Positions 10,601 through 20,103 of a stretch of DNA of 35,384 nucleotides are shown piece by piece. Position numbers and translations under genes: made by a program. Every line of letters begins with the position of its first letter. Positions within the stretch are counted from its first letter, which is position 1. Source of the stretch: Teratosphaeria epicoccoides (lineage: Eukaryota > Ascomycota > Dothideomycetes > Mycosphaerellales > Teratosphaeriaceae); the NCBI GenBank assembly GCA_021401465.1, contig JADDMT010000212.1, forward strand, positions 1-35,384, written 5' to 3'. The notes beneath the pieces are model-generated. The model worked only from the letters and a program-made list of their open reading frames with translations. It was not told where the DNA came from and did not search any database.

Positions 10601-11250
10601 TAGGAACTATGAATTCGACCTTGACTTCAGATTATGTTGCTTTGACCTATAGGACGTGCACTTCCTGTTCTAGATCCTTAATAGTAGCGACTATCTCACT
10701 TGAAGTCATAGCACATATTTCGATCTTGCCTAGTAAGTCGTGTACTACAGGTAGAGGTATCGATCTTAAGAGTTCTAGGAACTAGATCCTCTCATTCTTC
10801 TAGTCGAGATAGGGGTTAGCGTTTCTTAGCTATGGCAACCCTAGTACTACATCCGAGCCTAGTAACTCTGTAATGTCGAATTAGATTATCTCTTAGTAGC
10901 GTCCTATCTACAGAGGTATCATCTTAATCTCTTTGTCAACTATTCCTTAGTTATATGTAACTAGCTTTCTATTAATTACTTATAGCGAGAAAGCATTCGT
11001 CTTTGCCTGTAGCTTTATCCTAGCTATCCTAGCAAACTTAGGCGTCATGAAGATTCTAGTGTATCCTGAATCTATTAAGGCCCTAGCTAGTATCTCGTTA
11101 ATGTGAACCTATACTCTAAGGTTGTCTGCGTATCTGGCGCTAATCGCGGCACATCGTTGCAGCCCTGTCTAGTCTGTCCGTAGGTCTAATTCTAGCGGAC
11201 CTTGTCGTTTCCCGAATAACTGTCTTTACGGACTAGTTTAGGGATCATGT
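7690..11250 (-). pseudogene. pol: Family B1 pol: protease-RT-RNase H-integrase-chromodomain
   Basis: Reading leftwards, domain order is that of Ty3/gypsy. Protease has ALIDSGYTRIF (about 11047-11085). RT has LYVDYRRLND (about 10308-10337) and an intact YLDDILVY (about 10021-10040). RNase H has VETDASD (about 9583-9603). Integrase has a zinc domain with HLGVSKMKQIL (about 8900-8945) and C-x2-C, a core with MDFIVKLP (about 8730-8753), VTDRGSVF (about 8535-8558) and DRQTERLNQTLE (about 8412-8447). The C-terminus is a chromodomain, about 7745-7860, with EYLVKWEGY when TAG is read as Trp. Stops are mostly TAG, with some TAA. The stop TAA lies at 7690-7692. The pol frame is offset by one base from gag, so gag and pol were probably linked by frameshifting, unless an indel caused it. 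Confidence 0.92.
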
Positions 11251-11749
11251 AGTCTAGGCTTACTCTTCTTCGAGCGTTACCGCTAACTAGCCTAAGAGGT
11301 TGTACTCGCTCTTAGCCTCGTTGTTCCTGCGCGTTTCTTGCGTACTCTATTTTCAAGTAGTAGACTCGGAGTCGTAGCGCTCGTAGAACCTAGGTACCTT
11401 CGTAGGTTAGGTAGCCTCCTTAGGGCGTAAACTCTACCCCGAACAGTACAATTTCTTGGACAATCTTCTGATGCGCGTGAGGTTAAGCTACGACTAGTAG
11501 TCTCCTCAGGTGTCGTCGCATATAGTCGGCTAGTTCATTATACTAAAGCTAGTTGACATGTTGTACTCCGTTAATCTATAGGCAAGCCTAAGCCTACTAG
11601 TTCTGTATGATTCGGATAATATCGAGTCTGATGTCATGCGGCGGCATGGCCTATCGCTCTATGCTCTTGTCTTCCTCGGAATCGGGAATATCGGCTTCGA
11701 CAAGCTCATAGTTGTCGTCCGAACCTCCTTCTTCTTCTTCTAGCTCCTG

Positions 11750-13035
11750 TTACCTTAGGACTATTATACTAGAAGGTGTACCCCTTAGCGCACAGATAGA
11801 CTGTGCCTTGTTTCGGCTAGGGTACTATCCGGAACCATCTTTATCACTCATGTGAATTCGACAATTGTCGTCATAGCATGTAGTCTAAGTAAGTGCAGCA
11901 TAGTCTGGTTCTTAAGTAGCGGCAGCCTTTTGCTTAGGTACCGTTGTTATCGCGCGAGCCTGCTCTATCCTAGGCAGTTCCTGTCGTTGCTTCTTAGCAA
12001 AACATTCGCGGGCAAAGTGTCCTTTCTTTCTACAGTTGTAGCACTTGAGGTTACTCTTGTCGAATGGCTTCTTAAGACCATTCTAGGTAGGAGAGCCCTT
12101 CCGTGGCTTTCCTTAGGGTCTATTCTTCAGGCGCCCCTTAGTCGCATCTAACTCTATAGGTTAGAGACTATAGTAATCGCTTCGCCATTTTAGTGCTAAT
12201 CGTTAGACCTTATAGTTAGCCTGTGCTAGCTTGCGATTTCCATGTTGTCGTTCTTACTGTCGTTCCTAGATGCGATTATCGATTCTAATCACGAGATTAC
12301 TCATTTCCTTGAATGTCGTTAGCTAATCTCCTCAGGCAATTTTGTCTTTAACTGTCTCCTTTAGTCCCTAGTAGAACTAAGCGGCTAAAGCATTATCATT
12401 CTAGTCGACTTAAGCAGAGAGGGTCTAAAAGTCCGCGCGGTACTTAATGGCGGAACCCTTCTGCTAAATTCCTAGGAGAGCTCTCTTGGCCTCTTGTTGC
12501 TTATTACTAAGCCTAAAAGCTTCGCGTAACGCCTTAAACAAAGACTTGTCTAAGTTAAGAACCTCCCTAGTCGTCGTCTTCCTAGCTTCAACGTTACTAA
12601 CATAATCTAGATAATCTGTTAGATGAGGCTAGATGAACTCGAACGCTAGTCCCTTCAGGTAAGAGACGATGTACATCATTCGCTTATAATATGTCGTAAA
12701 CTATTCTGTATCTACGTTAAATGCTAACTAGCATTACAGGATAAACATCTTGACTTAAGATCGTTGTCCTGTAAACTCTATAAGGCTTTCTATCTTGAAG
12801 CCGTTATTACTATGTCTATTCCCGGTAGTTAAACCTGCGACAGATGCTAGAGCTATCTCGCTAAGGTGAATAGATTCAAGCTACTAAGTAATTTAAGGTA
12901 TGGCAGCAACTTGTTCTCGTAGTGTTAGTTGACTGTCGCTAGAAGTTAAACTAATAGCTAAAGAACTACTTAATATAGGCGTATGTCAAGCGCTCTACGA
13001 GTCTCCTGATGCTTCCTTAGAAGTAGTACTCAAAA
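11750..13035 (-). pseudogene. gag: Family B1 gag with CCHC zinc knuckle
   Basis: The frame begins directly after the 5' LTR and runs for about 430 codons with TAG, TAA and TGA interruptions. The central part (AFNVDTE..YLKGLAFEFI..LFKALREAFRL..) resembles a retrotransposon capsid. Near the C-terminus a CCHC nucleic-acid-binding knuckle, CYNCRKKGHFAREC, is intact at 12002-12043 on the - strand. An acidic stretch rich in Glu follows. The initiator ATG is unclear: the in-frame start region reads TTGAGTACTACT right next to the LTR. No tRNA-type primer-binding site (TGG..) is evident after the LTR. Confidence 0.88.
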
Positions 13036-13429
13036 TGTCATAAGGGTAGGTGCCGATAGCAGGAAGGGGATCAGGTATTAGACTCGCAGAGCTGTGAAGA
13101 ATATCAATAATAGTAATTAACCTTGTAACTAACTCTCCTCTAAGCAAGAGAGGATTAAATTGAGATTAAGTATGAAGCTCCTAACTGCCTGTCCTAAAGC
13201 TATCCCTATATACTAGAGAGACAGGGCAGCTCTGTTAGATCTGTCGACAGACCTAACAGATCCATGTCTGTAGATCTGTAGGCTAACCCCATAGATCTAG
13301 GGATCTGTCCTCACGTGACAGATCCTTTCTCCTATGACTATGCCATGACTTAGGCTATAGTGTTCGTGACTTATAGCACTTAGGACACTCATGATCCTGT
13401 GACTTACTATACTCCTGACACTCATGACA
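13036..13429 (-). repeat. 5' LTR of family B1
   Basis: The LTR runs TGTCATAAGG..CTCATGACA and is 394 bp. It has one copy of the AGATCTGTAGACTAACCC-type module where the 3' LTR of the same element has two. The two LTRs of one element should be identical at insertion, so the difference reflects later loss or gain of a module, or recombination between copies. Confidence 0.88.
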
Positions 13430-14711
13430 TAGGACTATTACACTAGAAGGTGCACCCTTTAGTGCGCAGATAGATTGTGCCTTGTTACGGCTAGGGTACT
13501 ATCTAGAACTATCTTTATTACTCATGTGAATCTGACAATCGTCGTCATAGCACATAGTCTAAGTAAGTAAGGCATAGTCTAGTACTTAAGTAGTAGCAGC
13601 TATTTGCTTAGGTGCCAATGTTGTCGCGTAAGCCTGTTCTGTCCGCTATAGTTCCTGACGCTGTTTCTTGACAAAACACTTGCAGGCAAAGTGTCCTTTC
13701 TTTCTACAGTTATAGCACTCGAGGTTATTCTTGTCGAATGGCTCTTCAGACTATTCTAGGTAGGAGAGCCCTTCCGTGGCTTTCCTTAGGGTCTGCTCTT
13801 TAGGCGTCCCTTAGTCGCATCTAACTCTATTAGTTAGAGACTATAGTAATCGCTTCGCTATTTTAGTGCTAATCGTTAGACCTTGTAGTTAGCCTGTGCT
13901 AGCCTGCGATTTCTATGTTGTCGTTCCTACTGTCGTTCCTAGATGCGATTATCGATCCTAATCGCGAGATCACTTATTTCCTTAAATGTCGTTAGTTAAT
14001 CTCCCTAGGCAATTTCGTCTTTAACTGTCTCCTTTAGTCCCTAATAGAACTAAGCGGCTAAAGCATTATCATTCTAGTCGACTTAAGCAGAAAGGGTCTA
14101 AAAGTCTGCATAGTACTTAATAGCAGAACCCTTCTGCTAGATTCCTAGGAGAGCTCTCTTAGCCTCTTGTTGTTTGTTGCTAAGCCTAAAGGCTTTGCGT
14201 AACGCCTTAAACAAAGACTTGTCTAAGTTAAGAATCTCCCTAGTCGTTGTCTTCCTAGCTTCGACGCTACTAACATGATCTAGATAATCTGACAGATGAG
14301 GCTAGATGAACTCGAACGCTAGTCCCTTTAGGTAAGAGATAATGTACATTATTTGCTTATAATGTGTTGTAAACTATTCCGTATCTACGTTAAATGCTAA
14401 CTAGCATTAGAGGATAAACATCTCAACTTGAGATCGTTATCCTATAAGCTCTGTAGGGCTTCCTATCTTAAAGCCGTTATTGCCATGTCTGTTTCTAGTA
14501 GTCGAACCTGCGACAGATGCTAGAGCCATCTCGCTAAGGTAAATGGATTTGAGCTACTAAGTAATTTAAGGTATAGCAGTAACTTGTTCTTGTAGTGTTA
14601 GTTGACTGTTGTCGCTAGAGGTTAAACTAACAGCTAAGGAACTACTTAACATAGGCGTATGTTAAGCGCTTGACGAGTCCCCTGATACTTCCTTAGGAGT
14701 AGTGCTTAAAA
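13430..14711 (-). pseudogene. gag: Family B2 gag fragment with zinc knuckle
   Basis: This repeats 11757-13035 of B1 with scattered transitions and some small indels. It covers gag from the 5' LTR to just past the zinc knuckle, which lies at 13676-13717 and reads CYNCRKKGHFACKC. The zinc ligands C, C, H and C are kept; the Arg-Glu pair before the last Cys has become Cys-Lys. No pol follows, since B1 adjoins at 13429. TAG and TAA codons break the frame throughout. Confidence 0.85.
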
Positions 14712-15116
14712 TGTCATAAGGGTAGGTACTAATAGCAGGAAGGGGATCAGGTATTAGACTTAAGGAGTAGTGAAGAATATCGACAATAGCAATTAACCTT
14801 GTAACTAACTATCCCCCCTAGTAGGAGAGGAGAGAATTGAATTAAGCACGAAGCTCCTAAATGCCTGTCCTGAAGCCATCCCTATATACTAGAGAGATAG
14901 GGTAGTTCTGTTAGATCTGTTAACAGACCTATTAGACCTATGTCTATAGATCTATAGACTAACCCTACAGATCCTAGTGTCTGTTCTTACGTGGCAGATC
15001 CTTTCTCCTATGTAAGCCTATAGATCTATAGACTAACCCTACAGATCTAGGTGTCTATCCTTACATGATAGATCCTTTCTTCTATATATGTGTTATAACT
15101 CATAACATTCATGACA
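14712..15116 (-). repeat. 5' LTR of family B2
   Basis: The LTR begins TGTCATAAGG and ends CATTCATGACA. It contains two copies of the GATCTATAGACTAACCC module, with many C-to-T changes. It is followed by non-family-B sequence, so it marks the right edge of the left-hand repeat block. Confidence 0.85.
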
Positions 15117-15169
15117 GTAGGGCTTAGGTCGTTTGTCAAGGTAGTGCTCTAATTAGAGACATAATACTA

Positions 15170-15511
15170 GGTTACTTTATCCTTAAACAAAGGTAGTACC
15201 TTGTTAAAGCGGCTAAAGTTATAAGCTTTATAAAGGAAGCAAATACACGCCTAGAGCTTACTAAGGTTAAGTGTTAGATGCCTTAAGTCGTCAGAGCTGC
15301 TAGGAGTTAGCTATAGTCAGAGAAGCTAACTACACTAGATAACCTACTAGAGCTTAATAATCCATGTAAGCTTCGCGTTAAATAAAGTACTATCTAGTAG
15401 GATTAGTAACATTCCTCTCTGTAGAGCTATGTTAATGTGTTAGAGAAGCTGCAGTTAGTAATTAATGATAATAAGAAAGAGAAGGAAAATCGAGAAGAGG
15501 AGGGGGGCTTT
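15170..15511 (+). pseudogene. Unrecognised RIP-degraded ORF remnant, Gln/Lys-rich
   Basis: One + frame reads through about 114 codons with TAG and a few TAA stops. With TAG read as Gln it gives a Leu/Lys/Glu/Gln-rich, probably helical segment: KAAKVISFIKEANTRLEL early on and SYVNVLEKLQLVINDNKKEK near the end. The style of damage matches the retroelements. It does not align to families A or B. It may be the tail of a transposon-encoded protein of another family, but I cannot name it. Confidence 0.4.
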
Positions 15512-16200
15512 ATATAGGGTTAGACCTACCTATAAAAGCAGAGTAATTACATGAATTTGCGAACATATAAGTAGCAAACATGCTCTAGCACATTATTCTC
15601 TTTTATAAGAGCATCATTCTAATAGCATGAGCTTGCTATGACAAACATCTTCACTAGTTAGTAGATTAGAAGACAGTATAAGTACGCTAAATATACTAGT
15701 ATATACCTAAGTAGGAGTGTTAAAATGTGATAGGTAGTCGCATACTAGCTATACTAAGTTAGTAGGAGTCAGAGTTAGGTAGGACCCTGACTCTAACCTC
15801 TCTGACTTAGGTTAGGGGTTAGGGGATATATAACCCTAGCTAGGAAGAGAAGAGTTTTTACCTTCTCTTTAATCTAAAAAAACTACATTTATTATATATC
15901 TAATACCTAGCATAATATATTTGTTCTATGGCTACTTCCTATGCGTAAATCCATTGCCTGTATTAGGGATTAATTTAACATCTTAGTAGAAAAGTCTTTA
16001 AATAGTGTAGATTTAATAGCATTATAATAGTAAAGAAGCTATAGCCATTAAAATTAATTATACCTGTAGTCATCAGTTCACTTAATAGTTGCAAGGTTAC
16101 ATACATGATTCACATGCTATTTGTGCTATGCTAGTAGTCATAATAGTAACAATAGCATGTGAAAATTCTAAGTGAAGTCAAAAATCTCAAAGTCAATAGT
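15512..16200. other. AT-rich degraded repeat DNA without a gene
   Basis: The stretch is rich in TA, CTA and TAG and shows no readable frame. It looks like old RIP-mutated repeat. A possible solo LTR at 15718-15917 is listed separately. Confidence 0.5.
15718..15917 (+). repeat. Possible solo LTR of another element
   Basis: The segment starts TGTTAAAATG, has a TATA-like GGATATATAACCC near 15829-15841 followed by a pyrimidine-rich tract, and ends near TAATA, which could be a RIP-mutated TAACA. The next bases, TATTTGTTCTATGGC, could be part of a primer-binding region. No second copy exists in this window, so the boundaries are guesses. Confidence 0.22.
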
Positions 16201-16882
16201 AACCGCGTGCTAGGGTCATACGGCGCACCGCCAAAACACACTCATATGGAATTATATATGCAAAAGTCACATTGAACCAAGAATGATGCCCTATATGGCA
16301 GATACAAAACCATGCACAGGTTTTCGCTTGGTTCCACACCCACATGGCCGCTGCGGATACCCTTCACCGCACGCACTTCAACAAGAACAAGCCTAGCAGA
16401 GGTGACTACCTCGAGCAGAGCCTCTCTGATGACGCCCACTTCAGGAACATGAAGAACGTCACATACAGAGAATAGAGTTCTAATTGATGCAGGAGTTGAT
16501 CTTCCGAAGCTGAGACACTAAAGGCAGTAGCAGAGGTTGTGGGATCTAAGTCGTCTGCTCGCAAGCGTCGAAGGAACTGAGGTCGATGCCACGGACGAGG
16601 TCAATACTAAGGCACCGCCCGCCAAACAGAATCGTCCCAAGTCAGTTTGTATGTGTTGTTCAGCTGAAGCGACAAAGATCACTTCACTGTATTGACAGTC
16701 GTGGCGGTATTGTTGTTATTCCTATCCCTCACTTCACATGCGCTGACCATTGTAATAACTTAAGACAGTAGCTTCAAAGGAGATACCAACTCGCCAAATT
16801 CGTTCAGCGGCTGATGATCTTCTTTTCATCTTTCAACATCAAGCTCGCGCGTTTGCTCTGCTGGCAGAGCAATATCGCAACC
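16201..16882. other. Start of non-repetitive island, no supported gene
   Basis: Base composition changes here from TA/TAG-rich to ordinary, near-balanced sequence. Short open frames exist on both strands (for example 16242-16439 on the - strand) but none has a recognisable domain or a convincing coding pattern. The segment may hold the promoter of the degraded gene that begins at 16883. Confidence 0.4.
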
Positions 16883-17690
16883 ATGTCCGACGAGTTTGAT
16901 CCGTGGACCTTCGACTTTTACTAGGAGGACATCAGAGAGCCTTCGCCTACGCCTGCGCCTACGCCTGCGCCTGCACTTAAATCACCGCATCTGGCGCCCA
17001 TCTGCTCTGGCCCTTGCGCCGCCAAGCTTCAATCCGTAAATACCTTCATGTTGTTAAGGCTGCGATCTCGGCTGATAATCTCGTAGCAACAATGCACCTC
17101 AACAGCAGCAGCAGCAGCAGCAGCAACAACAACAGCGTCATTTGCGTCCGGCAATTGGCAAGCTGAAGAGGCCTGCGCTGCGCCTACCACCACCATCTCG
17201 CCGCCAGTGTGCGCCCAGCGAACGCAAGAGCATTTGTTCGCCGCCGTCTTCGCCAGAGCCTGACCAGCCACCACCACCACAACTACTGCCTGCGCCTGCG
17301 CCTGCGGCATTATCTTCGGCTTCGGCCTATCCATATCCACCTCGGGGGCCTACGGGCTTTCGCGCATATGTTGCCGATCTTGGCAATCTCCCAATTGGCG
17401 ACGACTTCCACTTGTCGCAAGCCGACTTTAACAACATGAGTAGCGCTGACTAGCGCAAGTGGCACCATGTTGGTAAGATGCGCTTCGCTAGTGGTCGTGC
17501 TTCGGTGGTCTGTAGCCACTGCACGCGAGCCGGCAAGGCTCATTAGTGCTCTGTATAGTCGACGGCCAAAAGGGCTAGGGTCGGTGCACAGGTGTCGCGT
17601 GCGTGCGCCTATTGCAAGAAGACCGGTTACGCGCGTTGTGCCGCCCAGCCATAGATAGTCGTTGTCATTAAGAAGTTGTTTTGGTCTTCG
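16883..17690 (+). pseudogene. Degraded gene with Pro-rich and Gln-rich parts and two Cys-pair motifs
   Basis: The first ATG (16883) opens MSDEFDPWTFDFY, then TAG, then a Pro/Thr/Ala repeat (about 16940-16975). A glutamine run encoded by CAG/CAA (17100-17138) lies in another frame. That frame goes on through a Pro-rich stretch to about 17453 and, past TAG codons, to two Cys motifs: CSHCTRAGKAHQC (about 17512-17550) and CAYCKKTGYARC (about 17608-17643). The pairing C-x2-C-x8-C and C-x2-C-x7-C recalls Zn-binding clusters. At least one frame change between the two parts, either an intron or an indel, must be assumed. All in-frame stops of the second part are TAG, so light RIP is likely. I do not recognise the gene. 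Confidence 0.4.
17100..17138 (+). repeat. CAG/CAA microsatellite
   Basis: Seven CAG triplets followed by CAA/CAG triplets give a glutamine run in the frame that continues into the Pro-rich region and Cys motifs of the degraded gene. Such runs are length-variable. CAG survives here while it is largely changed to TAG in the neighbouring repeats, so this island has largely escaped RIP. Confidence 0.8.
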
Positions 17691-17957
17691 AGTCTTTCGC
17701 TCCACCGCATCTTTCGCTTCATCGTATCTTTCGCTCCATCGCTTGCTCCACCCCCCAAATACCACTCAAGTCTCTCAGCATCTCGGCCGTCTCTTGCAGT
17801 ACCCTAAGATCGGCCATGCGAGACGAGACTCGAATTGCATGCTGCCACATGCATTGTCTGTGCTCAACTTCAAACCTCTGCAATGCCTTTGAGGAGCGAG
17901 GACAACTTCATTGTCGACCGGAGACAACTCAAGACACAGTGGAACTACGAAATCTTT
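17691..17957. other. Between the degraded gene and the ankyrin gene, nothing supported
   Basis: Several overlapping short frames run through this stretch on the + strand, including one continuing from the Cys-motif frame to about 18035. None shows a domain. It lies between convergent coding regions and probably holds their 3' ends. Confidence 0.35.
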
Positions 17958-18943
17958 TCAACTCCACCCCGTTGTCTCTTTACCAGCAGTGAATTGGTAA
18001 GCTGGCCATGTCGCTTTCGCCGTTATTGGGCCTAAATAGGCGATCACAGAATGTTGTTTCGACTTCTGAGCCCGGTGTAGAGGTATCTCGCCCCGAGAGT
18101 CTTTGATCAGCGGATGAAATCCAGTTTCCAGAAGCTTCTTGACCATATCTAATTTTCCCTGCTCGGCCGCTTCATGCAGAGGGGTTCCGAGGCCAAACAT
18201 GCGTTGGCGATAGTAGCTTTGAGGTTGCGTTTGATACATGACATGATCAAGCGGCGGCTTTTTGCTGAGGATGAGATTCAATACCTCAAGTTGATCGGGT
18301 GAGTCTCGACGAATTGCATAGTGCAGGAGCTGTCCGTACTTTACAGAACCTCCGTGCTCGAACAGAGTCTGAATGATCGGCATCGACGACTCTTGTACGG
18401 CTATAGAGAGGGGGGTTAAGTCTAATGAGCACTGAGCATTCGGAGATGCGCCACGCTCCAAGAGCCATGACGTAAAGGCAGCGTCTTCGAGAGCGACCCT
18501 TGCGTATGTCAGTAACCAGTATTAGAACAATCGCCTCCCACTTACGCCAAAACCGAAGGGGTTGCGTAGCCAAGTGGGGCATCGATATGCCATCCACTCT
18601 TTAACAGCAGGTCCAGCGCCCGTTTGTTCTTTGCAATTGCAGCCTCCATCACCACATCTGGGGTTACTACGATACCCTCTGACAACAGATACCCCAAGAT
18701 ATTTTGGTTGTCATGCCGAACAGCTAGGCATAGTGCTTTTCCAGGGTTTTCAATATGAGGGGTCGACCCGGGAAGGGTATGCAAGTCAGTGAGCGCCTTG
18801 GCTAGTAATGGTATGTTTCCGGCGGCCGTCGCTGCATCGATAGTTTCCTTCGCAGATTGGAGGTCAGCGTTGAAATCTTGCATTGGAGCTGGCTGAGAGT
18901 CGTCAGCTCGAGTGAAGTCGAAGAGCTCCAGCACAGGATCCAT
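17958..18943 (-). CDS. Ankyrin-repeat protein, two exons
   Basis: Exon 1 is 18943-18546 and exon 2 is 18498-17958. Together they make 939 nt and 312 residues, in frame across the junction (..TPSVLA joined to VALEDAAF..). Ankyrin-like helix pairs occur along most of the protein: NIPLLAKALTDL, ALCLAVRHDNQNILGYLL, DVVMEAAIAKNKRALDLLL, ALEDAAFTSWLLERGASPN, TPLSIAVQESSMPIIQTLFEHGG, and the clearest one, TPLHEAAEQGKLDMVKKLLETG, followed by GEIPLHRA. Ankyrin repeats bind proteins; no catalytic domain, signal peptide or membrane segment is visible, so a soluble binding or scaffold protein is likely. The start MDPVLELFDF is the first in-frame Met before the repeats. The last residues, after about position 300, may include a further small intron, as a GTAAAG lies there. 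The gene has no TAG interruptions. Confidence 0.8.
18499..18545 (-). other. Spliceosomal intron of the ankyrin gene
   Basis: This 47-bp intron starts GTAAGT, has a TACTGAC-type branch site, and ends CAAG. Exon 1 would otherwise stop at TAA within the donor site. Removing it joins two ankyrin-like segments in frame. Size and signals are typical of filamentous ascomycetes. Confidence 0.8.
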
Positions 18944-19578
18944 GATATCGCGCTGACGTGAAGAGGCGGGATTCCACTTGATAAAATATTTCTGAAATCT
19001 GAAAACATCAGCTTGAAGAGCATGTCAAGAGCTTTCATTTGATGCCTACATCATGCAATTTGGTCAAGGAATGGTGATGTTATGAATTAATGAAGGTTGA
19101 TGTCTGAATCTATCATACAAATTTGGTGAGGGCGGGGGTGCAACGTCTTTTTACTCCAAGCCTTGCGCTTGAGCGCGCACGGTCCAGCAGAGCCACAGCG
19201 CGAGGACGGGGACATCTGGTCACGTGCACACAGAGAGCCCGCTCAAGGCGAATCATGACTTGCTGGCGCACTTGAATTCGAGAAACCTGTAGGTGAACGG
19301 AGAACAGTCTTTGCGCTATATAAAAAAAGATGGGATGATTCACGATATTCTCATTGCATGCATTGAGAGAGAGGCAATCGGTGTGAGGACGTTTCCACGA
19401 ACGTGACCTGAATTTAACGAATGATCTTGGAGCGGGAAGCACCCTGTTACAAGGCTATCATTATCAGGAGAGAAGCACCATCCTCATTCGCCCGTCTATA
19501 TCGCATTCCGCGCGATCAGTAACTCCACTCCTTCCAGACATCGTGCGCATTCCCTTTACGCAGTGTTGGCACTACGCT
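18944..19578. other. Intergenic region upstream of the ankyrin gene
   Basis: The stretch should hold the ankyrin gene promoter and the 3' end of the next gene. A - strand frame at 19113-19442 is open but very Arg-rich and without a domain; I judge it chance. A TATATAAA block lies at about 19317-19324. Its distance from the ankyrin start (about 375 bp) leaves its role open. Confidence 0.45.
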
Positions 19579-20103
19579 TCACATCTGAAGCACAGTCCCA
19601 TTCACATACACTGTTAGCATCCTCCCTGAGCCATCCGACACGATGGCGATTGATGTTTCTCCAGGTACTCGGGCTGTTCCAGGATTGAGAACATTGTACT
19701 CTCTGATAACGCTTTGAAGCCCCAAACGTTGTAAAACAGCTTGAGTAGTACGCCTGTGTTCTGGCAAAGCTGTGGTTCCACCATACATCGCAATTACGAT
19801 GAAACTCTGAGCTACGGGAAAGTGGGCTCGGTAGTGATTGTACAAGTTTATCACCGCTTGGAGAAGGGCAATCACGTTACGTTTGCCCGGATCATCATTG
19901 ATATCCGGCGCGGACTGCCCTTCTGCCATGGGAGCAATATGCGCTAGTATCCCAGCTAGGGGAGATATGATGCCGAGACCGGTGCAACCATTCAGTCCGG
20001 ATGTTGCAAGAACCCGCGTAGTCCCGTGTGGTGGCCAAAAAGCAATACGCACTGCATTCTGCGGGACCTGAATGGTGTGACTCGGACTCTGAGGTTGCGA
20101 CAT
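19579..20103 (-). CDS. Small protein with CheD-like (cysteine deamidase/peptidase-type) features
   Basis: From ATG at 20103 the frame encodes 174 residues (MSQPQSPSHTIQ..). The open frame extends upstream to about 20270 without another Met, so an upstream exon is possible. Around residues 36-58 the pattern GLNGCTGLGIIS..GILAHIAP resembles the active-site region of CheD-type deamidases, where a Cys in a G-x-C motif and a His about 15-17 residues later are catalytic; here they would be Cys40 and His55. A later IAMYGG (about 114-119) followed by a helix (TTQAVLQRLGLQ) matches the FGG-then-helix order of CheD, and an Ile/Val-rich strand pair ends the protein. CheD works in bacterial chemotaxis, so a fungal protein of this kind must do something else. 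This is pattern recall, not a search result. The gene has no RIP damage. Confidence 0.55.
   Translation of the reverse strand: MSQPQSPSHTIQVPQNAVRIAFWPPHGTTRVLATSGLNGCTGLGIISPLAGILAHIAPMAEGQSAPDINDDPGKRNVIALLQAVINLYNHYRAHFPVAQSFIVIAMYGGTTALPEHRRTTQAVLQRLGLQSVIREYNVLNPGTARVPGETSIAIVSDGSGRMLTVYVNGTVLQM

Larger units (their letters stand above)
6520..13429 (-). mobile_element. Family B1: complete Ty3/gypsy chromovirus with antisense gene
   Basis: This 6.9 kb element has two LTRs (6520-6995 and 13036-13429), a polypurine tract, gag and pol on the - strand, and an antisense ORF on the + strand between pol and the 3' LTR. It is the only copy of either family in the window with both LTRs. The four bases TAGG flank it on both sides (6516-6519 and 13430-13433), as a target-site duplication would. 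However, the left flank is + strand gag and the right flank is - strand gag of the same family, so simple insertion into one element does not explain the site. All genes are RIP-inactivated. Confidence 0.9.

Noticed and set aside
10570..10785. + strand ORFs at 10570-10785, 11852-12151, 29017-29232, 29398-29619 and 30296-30511
   Set aside because: All are antisense shadows of pol or gag of the - strand B elements and differ from copy to copy without a coding pattern.
15815..15845. Telomere-like TTAGGGG units
   Set aside because: Only two or three imperfect units occur, inside a possible LTR; there is no array.
17029..17765. - strand ORFs opposite the degraded island gene (17029-17340, 17310-17765)
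   Set aside because: They have low-complexity Ala/Val runs produced by the CAG repeat and Pro-rich region on the other strand, with no domain.
19113..19442. 109-codon - strand ORF upstream of the ankyrin gene
   Set aside because: It is Arg-rich, has no domain, and lies where a promoter is expected.
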